From the NCBI RefSeq assembly GCF_009707385.1, contig NZ_CP046115.1, positions 3,472,001-3,536,000 of the forward strand: a DNA stretch of 64,000 nucleotides, read 5' to 3'. The translations under genes were made by a program, and so were the position numbers. This DNA is from Klebsiella oxytoca. GTDB lineage: Bacteria > Pseudomonadota > Gammaproteobacteria > Enterobacterales > Enterobacteriaceae. Below the pieces are notes generated by a model. It ran no database searches. It saw nothing but the letters and a program-made list of their open reading frames with translations, and was not told the origin of the DNA. Every line of letters starts with the position of its first letter. Position 1 is the stretch's first letter. Shown one piece after another: positions 36,121 through 45,249 of this stretch.

Positions 36121-37179
36121 TTATTTACGCAATGCCCGGCAGATCAAATGCGACAACAGCTCAAGCTGGCGCGCCAACTCGATGGTTAACCAGACATAAC
36201 CATGGATCGGCGTTTCGGAGAAATTTTCGTCCTGCTGCTCTTTGATAAGCAGGCGCAGCTCGGCCACAATTTCGTTCAGCTTTTCATTATTAGCAAGAAT
36301 GGGCTGCGGGTTGCCCTCATACAAGGCGTGCGCAATAGTTAGCAACGTCTGCTGGGTCATGTGCTGGGTTTCGCGCAGCGTTTGGGCATTAAGCATTACA
36401 AAATGTCCGGGACGCGATGCCCAGTAGGCATTAATTTGTAGCTCAAGCATGCACACCAGATTACGGCTGACGGTCTGGATCGCCTCAAAGATGGATTTCT
36501 GGATATGCGTCTCTTTGCTAGCCGGGGTGATTAATCCGCGCATTTTCACTACGTCGTTAAGCGCCTTTTGCAGGTGCTTCTCGAGGCGCGGACGCTCAAC
36601 AAGGTTCGGCGAGAACCCCGCCTGATAAAGCCTGTTGAAGGCGGTAACGTAGCTGGCCATCTGGATGCGCCAGTGCAAAAAAGCCCGCTGCGGCCAGATG
36701 CCAGTGAACAGCATCGCCAGCAGGGAACCAAAGATAACATCGCCGCTTCGCCACAGCGCGGTGTTCATATCTCCCGGCGGCGCGCCGACAACCACCGCCA
36801 GCGTAATGCCGATCAGCAGAGCCTGATAAGGTTTTTTACCCAACGCCAGCCAGCCGCAGAGGAACATCGCCGCCGCGCACCACAGTAGCATGATGGGCAG
36901 AGAGATAAGCTCCAGCTTAAGCGCGACCAGCCCGAGCGCCGAACCGAGGATCGTGCCACCGATACGCTGAAACGCACGCGGCACGACGTTTCCCCAAAAA
37001 GAGATTGGCCCCATCACCACCACCAGGGTAATGAGAGGCCAGGTCCCTTCGGGAACGTTGAGTAAGCGCACCAGCACAAAGGTAAGCACGAAGGCCAGGG
37101 CTATTCGCACGCCATGAACGATGCGGTAATGGCGATAGAGCCGAATTTCAAATGGCTTAAGTGATTTATCCGCGCGCAC
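36121..37179 (-). CDS. yeeA: FUSC-family inner membrane protein YeeA
   Basis: 352 residues from a GTG start (MRADKSLKPFEIR), the exact E. coli YeeA length. GGAG lies 6 nt before this GTG; a second GTG five codons upstream is less likely. About six N-terminal membrane helices, with a cytoplasmic C-terminal half related to aromatic-acid exporter (AaeB/YccS-like) proteins. Substrate unknown. Confidence 0.93.
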   Translation of the reverse strand: MRADKSLKPFEIRLYRHYRIVHGVRIALAFVLTFVLVRLLNVPEGTWPLITLVVVMGPISFWGNVVPRAFQRIGGTILGSALGLVALKLELISLPIMLLWCAAAMFLCGWLALGKKPYQALLIGITLAVVVGAPPGDMNTALWRSGDVIFGSLLAMLFTGIWPQRAFLHWRIQMASYVTAFNRLYQAGFSPNLVERPRLEKHLQKALNDVVKMRGLITPASKETHIQKSIFEAIQTVSRNLVCMLELQINAYWASRPGHFVMLNAQTLRETQHMTQQTLLTIAHALYEGNPQPILANNEKLNEIVAELRLLIKEQQDENFSETPIHGYVWLTIELARQLELLSHLICRALRK

Positions 37180-37277
37180 AACCAACTCCGACACACCGAA
37201 AAGGCCAATTGTAACTACTTTTTCGCCGCAAGCATCACGCGAATGTAAGAAACCTTGTCAACTTAAGGGATAATATT

Positions 37278-37751
37278 TTACTTAACCAGAGGTTCGACCG
37301 CGATATACATATCAATGTCCCAGTAGCCGTCCTGGTTACCATCGTTAAGATAAACTTCAAAACAGGGTTTCATCGCCATCTGATGCTCTTTGCTTTGCAT
37401 CAGGCTCTCGAAGAACTGATACCACGGCGTCGCAAAGTCAAAGTTTTCAACTCTGGCTCGAGCAATAGCATAATCCCCACCGGCGATTTCGGTCATCATC
37501 ACCCCTTCGCTATTAGCAGGGATCACGTAGTCTTCCGCCACCGTGACGGCGGTATCGCAGCGCAGCTGTTCCGCCGGCACTTCATCAGGATTGTCGTAGT
37601 AAACGGCGACCCATTCCTGCGCCGGAACCTGGCTGTTATCAACCCACATCATCAGCTGTTCAAAACCCTGTTTTACCGTGTGCTCCCAGGGACCGACCAG
37701 ATGAAACCCGGCAATTTTCTTCTTGCCTACCGATTTAACGCTATAGTCCAT
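37278..37751 (-). CDS. sbmC: DNA gyrase inhibitor SbmC (GyrI)
   Basis: 157 residues, the E. coli length, with the GyrI-like fold: [29 protein letters not shown] start (here IAGFHLVG), the [11 protein letters not shown] strand and [24 protein letters not shown]. It protects gyrase from toxins such as microcin B17 and CcdB and is SOS-induced in E. coli; a LexA box lies just upstream (separate entry). Confidence 0.95.
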   Translation of the reverse strand: MDYSVKSVGKKKIAGFHLVGPWEHTVKQGFEQLMMWVDNSQVPAQEWVAVYYDNPDEVPAEQLRCDTAVTVAEDYVIPANSEGVMMTEIAGGDYAIARARVENFDFATPWYQFFESLMQSKEHQMAMKPCFEVYLNDGNQDGYWDIDMYIAVEPLVK

Positions 37752-37775
37752 GCTGCCTCCACTGTTGATAAAATA

Positions 37776-37791
37776 CTGTATATATATACAT
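37776..37791. promoter_or_regulatory. LexA (SOS) box upstream of sbmC
   Basis: CTGTATATATATACAT, with the consensus CTGT-N8-ACAG except for the last base, and TA flanking the left arm. It is 25 bp before the sbmC start codon, overlapping the expected promoter. Confidence 0.88.
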
Positions 37792-37877
37792 AAAATCTAA
37801 CAGTACTATCTCCCATAGTATGTGCGGCAATTCACAAATCCGCGCGGCAAGAAGATTAAAAAAACGCCACCATCCGT

Positions 37878-39314
37878 TTATAAACTGAACGGCAGCTCAA
37901 CGCCGATACTGGCCCCAAGATCGTCGCTGGCGCTGTGGTTTGCATCGGTGTACCACACGGAGGTATTCAGGCGTACCGTTGGCATAACATCGCCGCTCCA
38001 TCCCAGCTGTACTCCTTTAAGCGTATCAGCGTGCGGGAAGGCTTTATTGATTCGCTGGTTCTTCGGATTGACTTCGGCGTAGACCAGACGCGCGCTCCAG
38101 CGCTGATTCTCTTCGGTAACCAGCTCGACCTTACCGGCATACAGACGCCCATCTCCCCCCATCGCATCGCCCAGCGGATAACCCTGCTGGTAGTAACCAT
38201 CTTTGTAGATAAAGTGGGAATAGATGTAATTGGTACGCCCCATATTCGAGCGGGTATCATGCGCTTCCAGATACCAGTTAAGCGCATTGCTGTTCCACTG
38301 ATGGTGCCCTTCCACGCCGCCAAGATAGAGGTGCGCCGAGGGTAAATATCCGGCCTCATCCTCGCCGATTACCTGGCCGTAGATGCTCACCGGCCAGCCC
38401 AGGGTTGGCGCCAGCTTCAATTTGAAATCAAAACCCGCCAGCTGGTTACCGGGATCGTCGGCCGATTCGCCGGTGTTATCATTGCCGGTCATCGCATCCC
38501 AGAAGCTGCTAAACGATGAAGGACGCCCCTCACCTCCCCACTGCATGACGCGCGAGGCCCCCAGCTCCAGCGAGGTTAGCGGCGAAAACGTCAGTCGACC
38601 GCCAAAAATTTTTGTATGCGGCACGGCGGTATACTGGTTTATCTGGCTGGCGGAAAGCTGATACTGCCACGGGCCGATCCAGCTCAACCATGAGGTTTCC
38701 GGCGCGCTCTGCTCGGCACGCTGCAGCAGAAAACCGGTCAGCGGTCGCGCGGCATCGGAGCGAATCAGACTACCCTCATAACCCGGCCCCCACCATTGCG
38801 GAATTTGTCCAAATGCCAGCCATTGGTTCCACAGTTTTACCGCGCCGTATGCGCCGTTGGCGTTCACGCTGGAGCCGTTGCCGATGCGTTTATCCCCTTC
38901 AACGTTACCCTGCAGGTGCAGATCCCACCATTCACCGCTGTTGTTCAGCGCAACAGAAAGCGACTGGTCAGCGGGATAAGACTGGGCGAAACCCTGCGGC
39001 GTTCCCGGTTTATCGGTTGAACTGTAGCCCGTCATACGCACATCGGCTTTTAACGATCGTAATCGTTGATTCACCCTGCTCAGCACCACTCTCTCTGCTG
39101 ATGTTGTTGGACGTGCATTGGCCAGCGCACGGTTAATCTCCTCCTCGCTCAGGGGCCAGGTCGACAAGCTTAATGAGAGAGTTCCACGATCGGATAACCA
39201 GGCTAAATCATTGCGAAATTCGTTATCGGCCAGGACGAGACCAGAGGCGAAGCAAGAGGTGCTAAAAACGGCAAAAAGTCCCAGAGAAAGCGCACGACGC
39301 GCAAAATATTTCAT
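37878..39314 (-). CDS. Wzi-family outer-membrane protein outside a capsule locus
   Basis: A 478-residue outer-membrane beta-barrel with a signal peptide to about residue 23, colinear along its whole length with Klebsiella Wzi (476), including LRNDLAWLSDRG-like, QWWGPGYEGSLIR, GGEGRPSSFSSFWDA and the C-terminal IELPFSL-type ending (here VELPFSL, with terminal hydrophobic residues). Wzi anchors group 1 capsule to the cell surface. It normally sits in the cps locus with wza-wzb-wzc; here it lies alone between sbmC and dacD, so it is likely a paralogue or a relocated gene. Confidence 0.88.
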   Translation of the reverse strand: MKYFARRALSLGLFAVFSTSCFASGLVLADNEFRNDLAWLSDRGTLSLSLSTWPLSEEEINRALANARPTTSAERVVLSRVNQRLRSLKADVRMTGYSSTDKPGTPQGFAQSYPADQSLSVALNNSGEWWDLHLQGNVEGDKRIGNGSSVNANGAYGAVKLWNQWLAFGQIPQWWGPGYEGSLIRSDAARPLTGFLLQRAEQSAPETSWLSWIGPWQYQLSASQINQYTAVPHTKIFGGRLTFSPLTSLELGASRVMQWGGEGRPSSFSSFWDAMTGNDNTGESADDPGNQLAGFDFKLKLAPTLGWPVSIYGQVIGEDEAGYLPSAHLYLGGVEGHHQWNSNALNWYLEAHDTRSNMGRTNYIYSHFIYKDGYYQQGYPLGDAMGGDGRLYAGKVELVTEENQRWSARLVYAEVNPKNQRINKAFPHADTLKGVQLGWSGDVMPTVRLNTSVWYTDANHSASDDLGASIGVELPFSL

Positions 39315-39466
39315 CTTCCCAGCTCCGTTTTGGCGCAGAAACGCCAGGTTATTTCCTGAAGGGTGACCGGGTAAGGTAATGGATTGAAACTAAACGAAGT
39401 GCAAACCGAAGTGCCATAACAATCAGATAGCTACGAGATGCCGCTCCGGGTGGAGCGGCGGAAAAG

Positions 39467-40639
39467 TTACAGTTTTTGATGCAGATAATCACTAAAGCGC
39501 GACAGCATGCCGCCCTTGCCAACGCTTTCGAGGGCCACCAGCGGCCAGTGGGCCACGACTTTATCCCCCTCATAAAGAGAGATTTCCCCGACTCGCTGAT
39601 GGGCGGCAATCGGTGCTTCCAGCACTTTATTGTCCAGCACATATTTTGCTTTGATACGCGAGACTTCCGATTTCGGTAGCGCCAGCCAGAAGTCCTGATC
39701 GGTACCCAGCTTAATCTGCTCTTTATCGCCATACCAGATACGCTCAACGCCAACCTGCTTGCCGTCCTGCAGGACCTGCACGGTATCAAAGTTTTGCTGG
39801 CCCCAGTGCAGCAGCTTTGCGGCCTGTTGTTCACGCCCTTTCGGACTGTCGGCTCCCATGACCACCGCAATGAGTCGACGCTGACCGTCCACAGCGGAGG
39901 CAATCAGGTTAAATCCGGCGCCGGAGGTATGGCCGGTTTTCAGACCATCAACGTTCATAGTTTTATCCCACAGCAGGCCGTTGCGGTTCTGCTGGGTAAT
40001 GCCGTTCCAGGTGAGGCTCTTCTGGCTGTACATATGGTAAACGTCCGGCTCGCCGTGAATAATCGCCCGCGAGAGCACGGCAAGGTCGTAGGCCGAGCTG
40101 TGCTGTCCCGGCGCGTCCAGGCCGTGAACGGTTTCAAAATGAGTATCCTGCAAATGCAATTTTTCTACGTAGCTATTCATCAGCGCGACAAACTGCGGCT
40201 GGCCGCCGGCGACGTAATCCGCCAGCGCCACGCAGGCATCGTTGCCGGAGTCAACGATCAGCCCGCGGCTTAAATCGCGGACGCTGACCCGGTCGCCGGG
40301 CTTAAGAAACATCAGCGAAGACCCCTTAAACACCGGGTTACCCTGCGCCCAGGCGTCTTTGCCCACGGTAACGATGTCGTCAAAGGTGATGCGGTGGCTG
40401 TCGATAGCGCGGTCAACCACGTAGCCGGTCATCAGCTTAGTCAGACTGGCGGGATTACGCTGCTGATGCTCGTTACCGGCGGTGAGGATCTGACCGGTGG
40501 TGTAATCCATCAGTACCCAGGAAGCGGCCTGAATAGAAGGAGGCGTCACGTTGACGGGAAAATCATTGGCGGCAAATGCGCCGGAAACGCTCGTAGCGAG
40601 CAAAGATACAGCAATAAACAAACGGCCTTTCAACGGCAT
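39467..40639 (-). CDS. dacD: D-alanyl-D-alanine carboxypeptidase DacD (PBP6b)
   Basis: 390 residues (E. coli 388). Signal peptide to about residue 23. Active-site motifs are SLTKLMTGY (SxxK), SGN in VDSGNDAC and KTG in LKTGHTSG. A C-terminal amphipathic helix (MLSRFSDYLHQKL) anchors it to the inner membrane. It trims pentapeptides in peptidoglycan. A 20-bp GC-rich hairpin (39440-39459), without a T run, follows the stop. Divergent from sbcB. Confidence 0.95.
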   Translation of the reverse strand: MPLKGRLFIAVSLLATSVSGAFAANDFPVNVTPPSIQAASWVLMDYTTGQILTAGNEHQQRNPASLTKLMTGYVVDRAIDSHRITFDDIVTVGKDAWAQGNPVFKGSSLMFLKPGDRVSVRDLSRGLIVDSGNDACVALADYVAGGQPQFVALMNSYVEKLHLQDTHFETVHGLDAPGQHSSAYDLAVLSRAIIHGEPDVYHMYSQKSLTWNGITQQNRNGLLWDKTMNVDGLKTGHTSGAGFNLIASAVDGQRRLIAVVMGADSPKGREQQAAKLLHWGQQNFDTVQVLQDGKQVGVERIWYGDKEQIKLGTDQDFWLALPKSEVSRIKAKYVLDNKVLEAPIAAHQRVGEISLYEGDKVVAHWPLVALESVGKGGMLSRFSDYLHQKL

Positions 40640-40813
40640 ATCCTCTAAATTGACAGATTCGCCGTCCTTTTTACGGAACTTCTCGTTTAAGATCAGGGTT
40701 TAATTGCAAGAAAATATGACACCGCCGGGGATGAGCCAGACCGATACCCTTCTGATGACCCGGCAAATCGTTTACCATGTGGGCTGCTCGCCACCAGGAA
40801 TAATAAACAGATT

Positions 40814-42238
40814 ATGCAAGATAGCGCCAACCAGCCCGGATTTTTGTTTCACGATTATGAAACCTTTGGCACCAGCCCTTCACTCGACCGACCGTCGCAG
40901 TTTGCCGCCATCCGTACCGATGAAGACCTCAATATCGTCGGCGAGCCTGAAGTGTTTTACTGCAGGCTGGCGGATGACTATCTGCCGCAGCCGCAGGCGG
41001 TGATGGTCACCGGGATAACGCCGCAGGAGGCGAACGCTAAAGGCGACCACGAAGCCGCCTTTGCCCGCCGCGTTCACGATCTGTTCACGGTGCCGAAAAC
41101 CTGCATCGTTGGCTACAACAACGTGCGCTTCGATGACGAAGTGACGCGCAATATCTTCTACCGCAATTTTTACGATCCCTACGCCTGGAGCTGGCAGCAC
41201 GACAATTCCCGTTGGGATCTGCTGGACGTCATGCGCGCCTGCTATGCGCTACGCCCGGAAGGGATCAACTGGCCGGAAAATGACGATGGTTTACCCAGCT
41301 TCCGCCTTGAGCATCTGACCGTCGCCAACGGCATTGAACACAGCAATGCCCACGATGCAATGGCCGACGTTTACGCCACTATCGCGATGGCGAAGCTGGT
41401 CAAAACCCAGCAGCCGCGTCTTTTTGACTATCTTTACGCCCACCGCAACAAGCGCAAGCTGGCGACGCTGATCGACGTACCGCAAATCAAGCCGCTGGTG
41501 CATGTCTCCGGCATGTTCGGCGCGGCGCGCGGCAACACCAGCCTGGTGGCTCCTCTGGCGTGGCATCCGGACAACCGTAACGCGGTGATCATGGCTGACC
41601 TGGCCGGAGATATGGCTCCCCTGCTGGAGCTGGATGCCGACACCCTGCGCGAGCGGTTGTATACGCCGAAAAGCGAGCAGGGCGAGCTCGCTGCGGTGCC
41701 GATTAAACTGGTCCATCTCAATAAATGTCCGGTGCTGGCGCAGCAAAATACCCTGCGTCCGCAGGATGCTGACCGGCTGGGTATCAATATTCAGCGCTGT
41801 CTGGATAACGCTCAACTGCTGCGGGCCAATCCACAGGTGCGTGAGAAAGTGGTGGCGATTTTTGCCGAAGCGGAGCCTTTTGTGCCATCCGATAACGTTG
41901 ATACGCAGCTTTATAACGGCTTTTTCAGCGATGCCGACCGCGCGGCGATGAAAATCGTACTTGAAACCGATCCGCGCAACCTGCCGGCGCTGGATATCAC
42001 CTTCGCCGATACGCGCATTGAGCGCCTGCTATTCAACTATCGGGCACGCAATTTCCCCGGTACGCTCGATGAAGCCGAGCAGCAGCGCTGGCTGGAGCAT
42101 CGTCGTCAGGTGTTTACGCCGGAGTTTTTGCAGGCTTACGCCGACGAGCTGCAGATGCTGTATCAGCAGTATGCAGACGATAAAGAGAAGCTGGCGCAAT
42201 TGAAGGCGCTGTGGCAGTACGCGCAGGAGATTGTTTGA
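40814..42238 (+). CDS. sbcB: exodeoxyribonuclease I
   Basis: 474 residues, against 475 in E. coli. DEDDh 3'-5' exonuclease: HDYETFGTSP (first acidic pair), FDDEVTRN (about residue 107) and the HNAHDAMADVYAT-type motif III (EHSNAHDAMADV). Degrades single-stranded DNA in recombination and mismatch repair and binds SSB through its C-terminal helical domain. The stop is followed at once by a REP pair. Confidence 0.96.
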   Translation: MQDSANQPGFLFHDYETFGTSPSLDRPSQFAAIRTDEDLNIVGEPEVFYCRLADDYLPQPQAVMVTGITPQEANAKGDHEAAFARRVHDLFTVPKTCIVGYNNVRFDDEVTRNIFYRNFYDPYAWSWQHDNSRWDLLDVMRACYALRPEGINWPENDDGLPSFRLEHLTVANGIEHSNAHDAMADVYATIAMAKLVKTQQPRLFDYLYAHRNKRKLATLIDVPQIKPLVHVSGMFGAARGNTSLVAPLAWHPDNRNAVIMADLAGDMAPLLELDADTLRERLYTPKSEQGELAAVPIKLVHLNKCPVLAQQNTLRPQDADRLGINIQRCLDNAQLLRANPQVREKVVAIFAEAEPFVPSDNVDTQLYNGFFSDADRAAMKIVLETDPRNLPALDITFADTRIERLLFNYRARNFPGTLDEAEQQRWLEHRRQVFTPEFLQAYADELQMLYQQYADDKEKLAQLKALWQYAQEIV

Positions 42239-42252
42239 TTGATAGAAAATCC

Positions 42253-42338
42253 CGGGTTGCGGCTAACGCCTTAGCCGGGCTACAAACGGTGACAGGACCG
42301 GTAGCCCGGCTAACGCGCATCGCGTCGCGACCCGGGAA
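42253..42338. repeat. inverted pair of REP-like elements (BIME)
   Basis: Two palindromic units in opposite orientation: CCCGGGTTGCGGCTAACGCC...GGGCTAC and its mirror GTAGCCCGGCTAACGC...GACCCGGG. Same family as the arrays at 34060 and 45092. Located between the convergent sbcB and EF-G genes. Confidence 0.85.
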
Positions 42339-42344
42339 CGTTGT

Positions 42345-44447
42345 TTAGCCTTTAGCGCGGCTGGCGATAATCGCCTCCGCCACGTTGCGCGGGGCTTCCG
42401 CGTAGTGGTGAAACTCCATACTGTAGGTCGCCCGGCCCTGAGACATCGAACGCAGCGTGGTGGAATAGCCAAACATTTCGGCCAGCGGCACGTCGGCGCG
42501 GATAATCTGGCTGCCGAACCGCTCTTCCATCCCCTGCACCATCCCGCGGCGGGAAGAGAGATCGCCCATGATGTTACCGGCGTACTCTTCCGGCGTTTCC
42601 ACCTCCACATGCATCACCGGTTCAAGGATCACCGGATCCGCTCTGCGCGCCCCTTCCTTGAAGCCGAATATCGCCGCCATGCGGAAAGCCATCTCCGAGG
42701 AGTCAACGTCGTGATACGAACCAAACGTCAGGATCGCCTTAATATCCACCACCGGATACCCCGCCAGCACGCCAGTGCCCATCGCTTCGCGCAGCCCTTT
42801 TTCTACTGAAGGGATGTACTCGCGCGGCACCACGCCGCCTTTGGTCGCGTCTTCAAAAACAAAACCGCTTCCCGGCTCCAGCGGCTCAAGGGTCAGCACC
42901 ACGTGACCGTATTGCCCTTTACCGCCGGACTGGCGAACAAACTTGCCTTCCACCTCTTTGACCGTCTTGCGGATCGTTTCGCGATAAGTCACCTGCGGAC
43001 GGCCGATATTCGCCTCGACGCCAAACTCACGCTTCATGCGGTCGACGATAATCTCCAGATGCAGCTCGCCCATCCCGGAAATGATCGTCTGCCCGGACTC
43101 CTCGTCAGTATGCAGACGAAACGACGGATCTTCCGCCGCCAGACGCTGCAGGGCGATGCCCATTTTCTCCTGATCGGCTTTGGTTTTCGGTTCTATCGCC
43201 AGCGAAATCACCGGCTCCGGAAACTCCATCCGTTCAAGAGTAATCACCGCATCCGGATCGCACAGCGTGTCGCCGGTGGTGACATCCTTCAGGCCGACGC
43301 AGGCGGCAATATCCCCGGCATGCAGTTCATCCACTTCATGGCGATCGTTGGCCTGCATCAGCACGATGCGTCCGATGCGCTCTTTCTTACCTTTTACCGG
43401 GTTCCACACCGCATCGCCTTTTTTTAACGTCCCGGAATAGACGCGGATAAAGGTCAGCTGTCCGACGTAGGGATCGGTCATCAGCTTGAAGGCCAGCGCC
43501 GAGAACGGCTCATCGTCGCTCGGGTGACGTTCAGCAGGCTGCTCTTTGTCATCCACACCCTGAATCGCCGGAATATCGAGCGGTGACGGCATCAGCTCGA
43601 CAACCGCATCGAGCATCCGCTGCACGCCTTTGTTTTTAAACGCACTGCCGCACAGTACCGCCTGGATTTCCCCCTTCACGGTGCGCTGGCGCAGCCCGGC
43701 AACGATTTCCGCCTCGCTTAAATCACCGGTTTCGAGGTACTTGTCCATGAGTGCTTCGCTGGCTTCCGCCGCCGCCGAGACCATCTTCTCTCGCCACAGT
43801 CTGGCGGTATCCAGAAGCTCGTCAGGCACCGGGCCATAGCTGAAGGTCATCCCCTGGGTAGCGTCATCCCACAAGATGGCGCGCATCTTAATGAGATCCA
43901 CCACGCCGGTGAAGTGCTCTTCGGCGCCGACAGGAATAACAATTGGGACCGGATTAGCCTTCAGCCGATCGACCATCATCTGCACGACGCGGAAATAATC
44001 CGCGCCGGGGCGGTCCATCTTGTTCACAAAGGCCAGCCGCGGAACGTGGTATTTATTCGCCTGACGCCAGACGGTTTCCGACTGCGGCTGTACCCCGCCG
44101 ACGGAGTCGTACACCATGACCGCGCCGTCCAGTACGCGCATGGATCGTTCCACCTCAATGGTGAAATCCACGTGCCCGGGCGTGTCGATGATGTTAATCC
44201 GATGCGGCTCGAAGCTGTGGTCCATGCCGGGCCAGAAGCAGCTCACCGCCGCAGACGTAATGGTTATCCCGCGTTCCTGCTCCTGCGCCATCCAGTCGGT
44301 GGTTGCCGCGCCATCGTGTACTTCCCCCAGCTTATGGCTCATCCCGGTGTAAAACAGGATGCGCTCGGTGGTGGTGGTTTTGCCGGCATCGATATGCGCG
44401 GAGATACCGATGTTGCGATAACGTTCGAGGGGAATGGGTCGGGGCAT
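42345..44447 (-). CDS. second elongation factor G (EF-G paralogue)
   Basis: A 700-residue translational GTPase, full length (E. coli FusA 704) and colinear. G1 [14 protein letters not shown]2 RGITITS, G3 DTPGH, G4 NKMD and G5 CGSAF are intact, and domain [11 protein letters not shown] and domain V are present. Unlike fusA it is not next to rpsL, rpsG or tuf, so it is an extra, stand-alone EF-G. Such paralogues may act in ribosome recycling, in drug tolerance or as a condition-specific factor; which applies here is unknown. Strong Shine-Dalgarno (AAGGA, 6 nt). Divergent from an ArsR-type regulator. Confidence 0.9.
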   Translation of the reverse strand: MPRPIPLERYRNIGISAHIDAGKTTTTERILFYTGMSHKLGEVHDGAATTDWMAQEQERGITITSAAVSCFWPGMDHSFEPHRINIIDTPGHVDFTIEVERSMRVLDGAVMVYDSVGGVQPQSETVWRQANKYHVPRLAFVNKMDRPGADYFRVVQMMVDRLKANPVPIVIPVGAEEHFTGVVDLIKMRAILWDDATQGMTFSYGPVPDELLDTARLWREKMVSAAAEASEALMDKYLETGDLSEAEIVAGLRQRTVKGEIQAVLCGSAFKNKGVQRMLDAVVELMPSPLDIPAIQGVDDKEQPAERHPSDDEPFSALAFKLMTDPYVGQLTFIRVYSGTLKKGDAVWNPVKGKKERIGRIVLMQANDRHEVDELHAGDIAACVGLKDVTTGDTLCDPDAVITLERMEFPEPVISLAIEPKTKADQEKMGIALQRLAAEDPSFRLHTDEESGQTIISGMGELHLEIIVDRMKREFGVEANIGRPQVTYRETIRKTVKEVEGKFVRQSGGKGQYGHVVLTLEPLEPGSGFVFEDATKGGVVPREYIPSVEKGLREAMGTGVLAGYPVVDIKAILTFGSYHDVDSSEMAFRMAAIFGFKEGARRADPVILEPVMHVEVETPEEYAGNIMGDLSSRRGMVQGMEERFGSQIIRADVPLAEMFGYSTTLRSMSQGRATYSMEFHHYAEAPRNVAEAIIASRAKG

Positions 44448-44522
44448 GATGCGTCCTTAGTCATTTTGACTGTCAGTAAACGGCCGGAATGAGCCGCTGT
44501 TGATATAACGGCATCTATCATA

Positions 44523-44534
44523 GTACAACTGTAC
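44523..44534. promoter_or_regulatory. candidate operator between EF-G paralogue and ArsR-type gene
   Basis: GTACAACTGTAC: 5-bp perfect arms around a 2-nt centre. A TATGAT hexamer on the minus strand abuts it (44517-44522) and could be the -10 of the EF-G gene, which starts about 70 bp further. It is a short element, so this is tentative. Confidence 0.35.
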
Positions 44535-44686
44535 GAGTATATTCGAACTATTTTTACTATCGTTGCTATTGGTGAGGCTGCGACAGCGCGCGTGGCTTTA
44601 GAAAAGCAGTTTGGGTATATTACCGGCCAGCCAGCCGATACGGGCGGCTGCCCGTAGATCTGCGCAACCGTCGATACAGGAATATT

Positions 44687-44998
44687 ATGATCGCCAATCA
44701 CCCCGAACGTGAACAAATTCGCCTTGAAAACGTGCTTTTCGCCCTCGGTAACCCGCTACGGCTAGAGATTATTCGCATCCTTGCCGACGGCAGCGAACAG
44801 AGCTGTAACGCCCTGCGTCATGAAGATGTAGCGAAGTCGACCATGACCCACCACTGGCGCGTTCTGCGCGACAGCGGCGTTATCTGGCAGCGGCCGCAGG
44901 GCCGGGAGAATTTGATTTCGCTGCGCCGGGAGGATTTGAACGCGCGCTTTCCCGGCCTGCTGGATACGCTGCTTAAGGTGATGCAGCAAGAGAAGTAA
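44687..44998 (+). CDS. ArsR-family winged-helix regulator
   Basis: A 103-residue protein with the ArsR fold: ALGNPLRLEIIRILADGSE, then a recognition helix region VAKSTMTHHWRVLRDSGVIWQRPQGRENLISLR. It has one Cys (QSCNAL) and no ELCVCDL-type metal motif, so metal sensing is not indicated. Divergent from the EF-G paralogue, whose expression it may control. A REP pair follows. Confidence 0.85.
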   Translation: MIANHPEREQIRLENVLFALGNPLRLEIIRILADGSEQSCNALRHEDVAKSTMTHHWRVLRDSGVIWQRPQGRENLISLRREDLNARFPGLLDTLLKVMQQEK

Positions 44999-45091
44999 AT
45001 CGTCCACATTTCTGCCGAATCTCCCGGAGGTGATGCTGCGCATCTGTTCGGGCTGCCGGCCGCCAAAACCACAGGAACTCGTGCGTGGGAA

Positions 45092-45183
45092 TCCCGGGTT
45101 GCGGCGTACACGCCTTACCCGGGCCGCCAGACCGTGGGCAGCGGTGAACCTGTAGCCCGGCTTAGCGTAGCGCGAGCCGGGAA
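45092..45183. repeat. inverted pair of REP-like elements
   Basis: TCCCGGGTTGCGGCG...CCGGGCC and, inverted, TGTAGCCCGGCTTAGCG...GAGCCGGGA. Same family as at 34060 and 42253. Located between convergent genes (arsR-type and plaP). Confidence 0.8.
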
Positions 45184-45203
45184 GACCGACATCCCCCAGA
45201 TAC

Positions 45204-45235
45204 AAAAAAGCCGGAGGTTTCCCTCCGGCTTTTTT
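45204..45235 (-). terminator. intrinsic terminator of plaP
   Basis: 8-bp stem GCCGGAGG/CCTCCGGC with a 4-nt loop, flanked by six A and six T residues. It works in both directions but is placed just after the plaP stop. Confidence 0.92.
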
Positions 45236-45249
45236 ATCACTCAGTGTGA

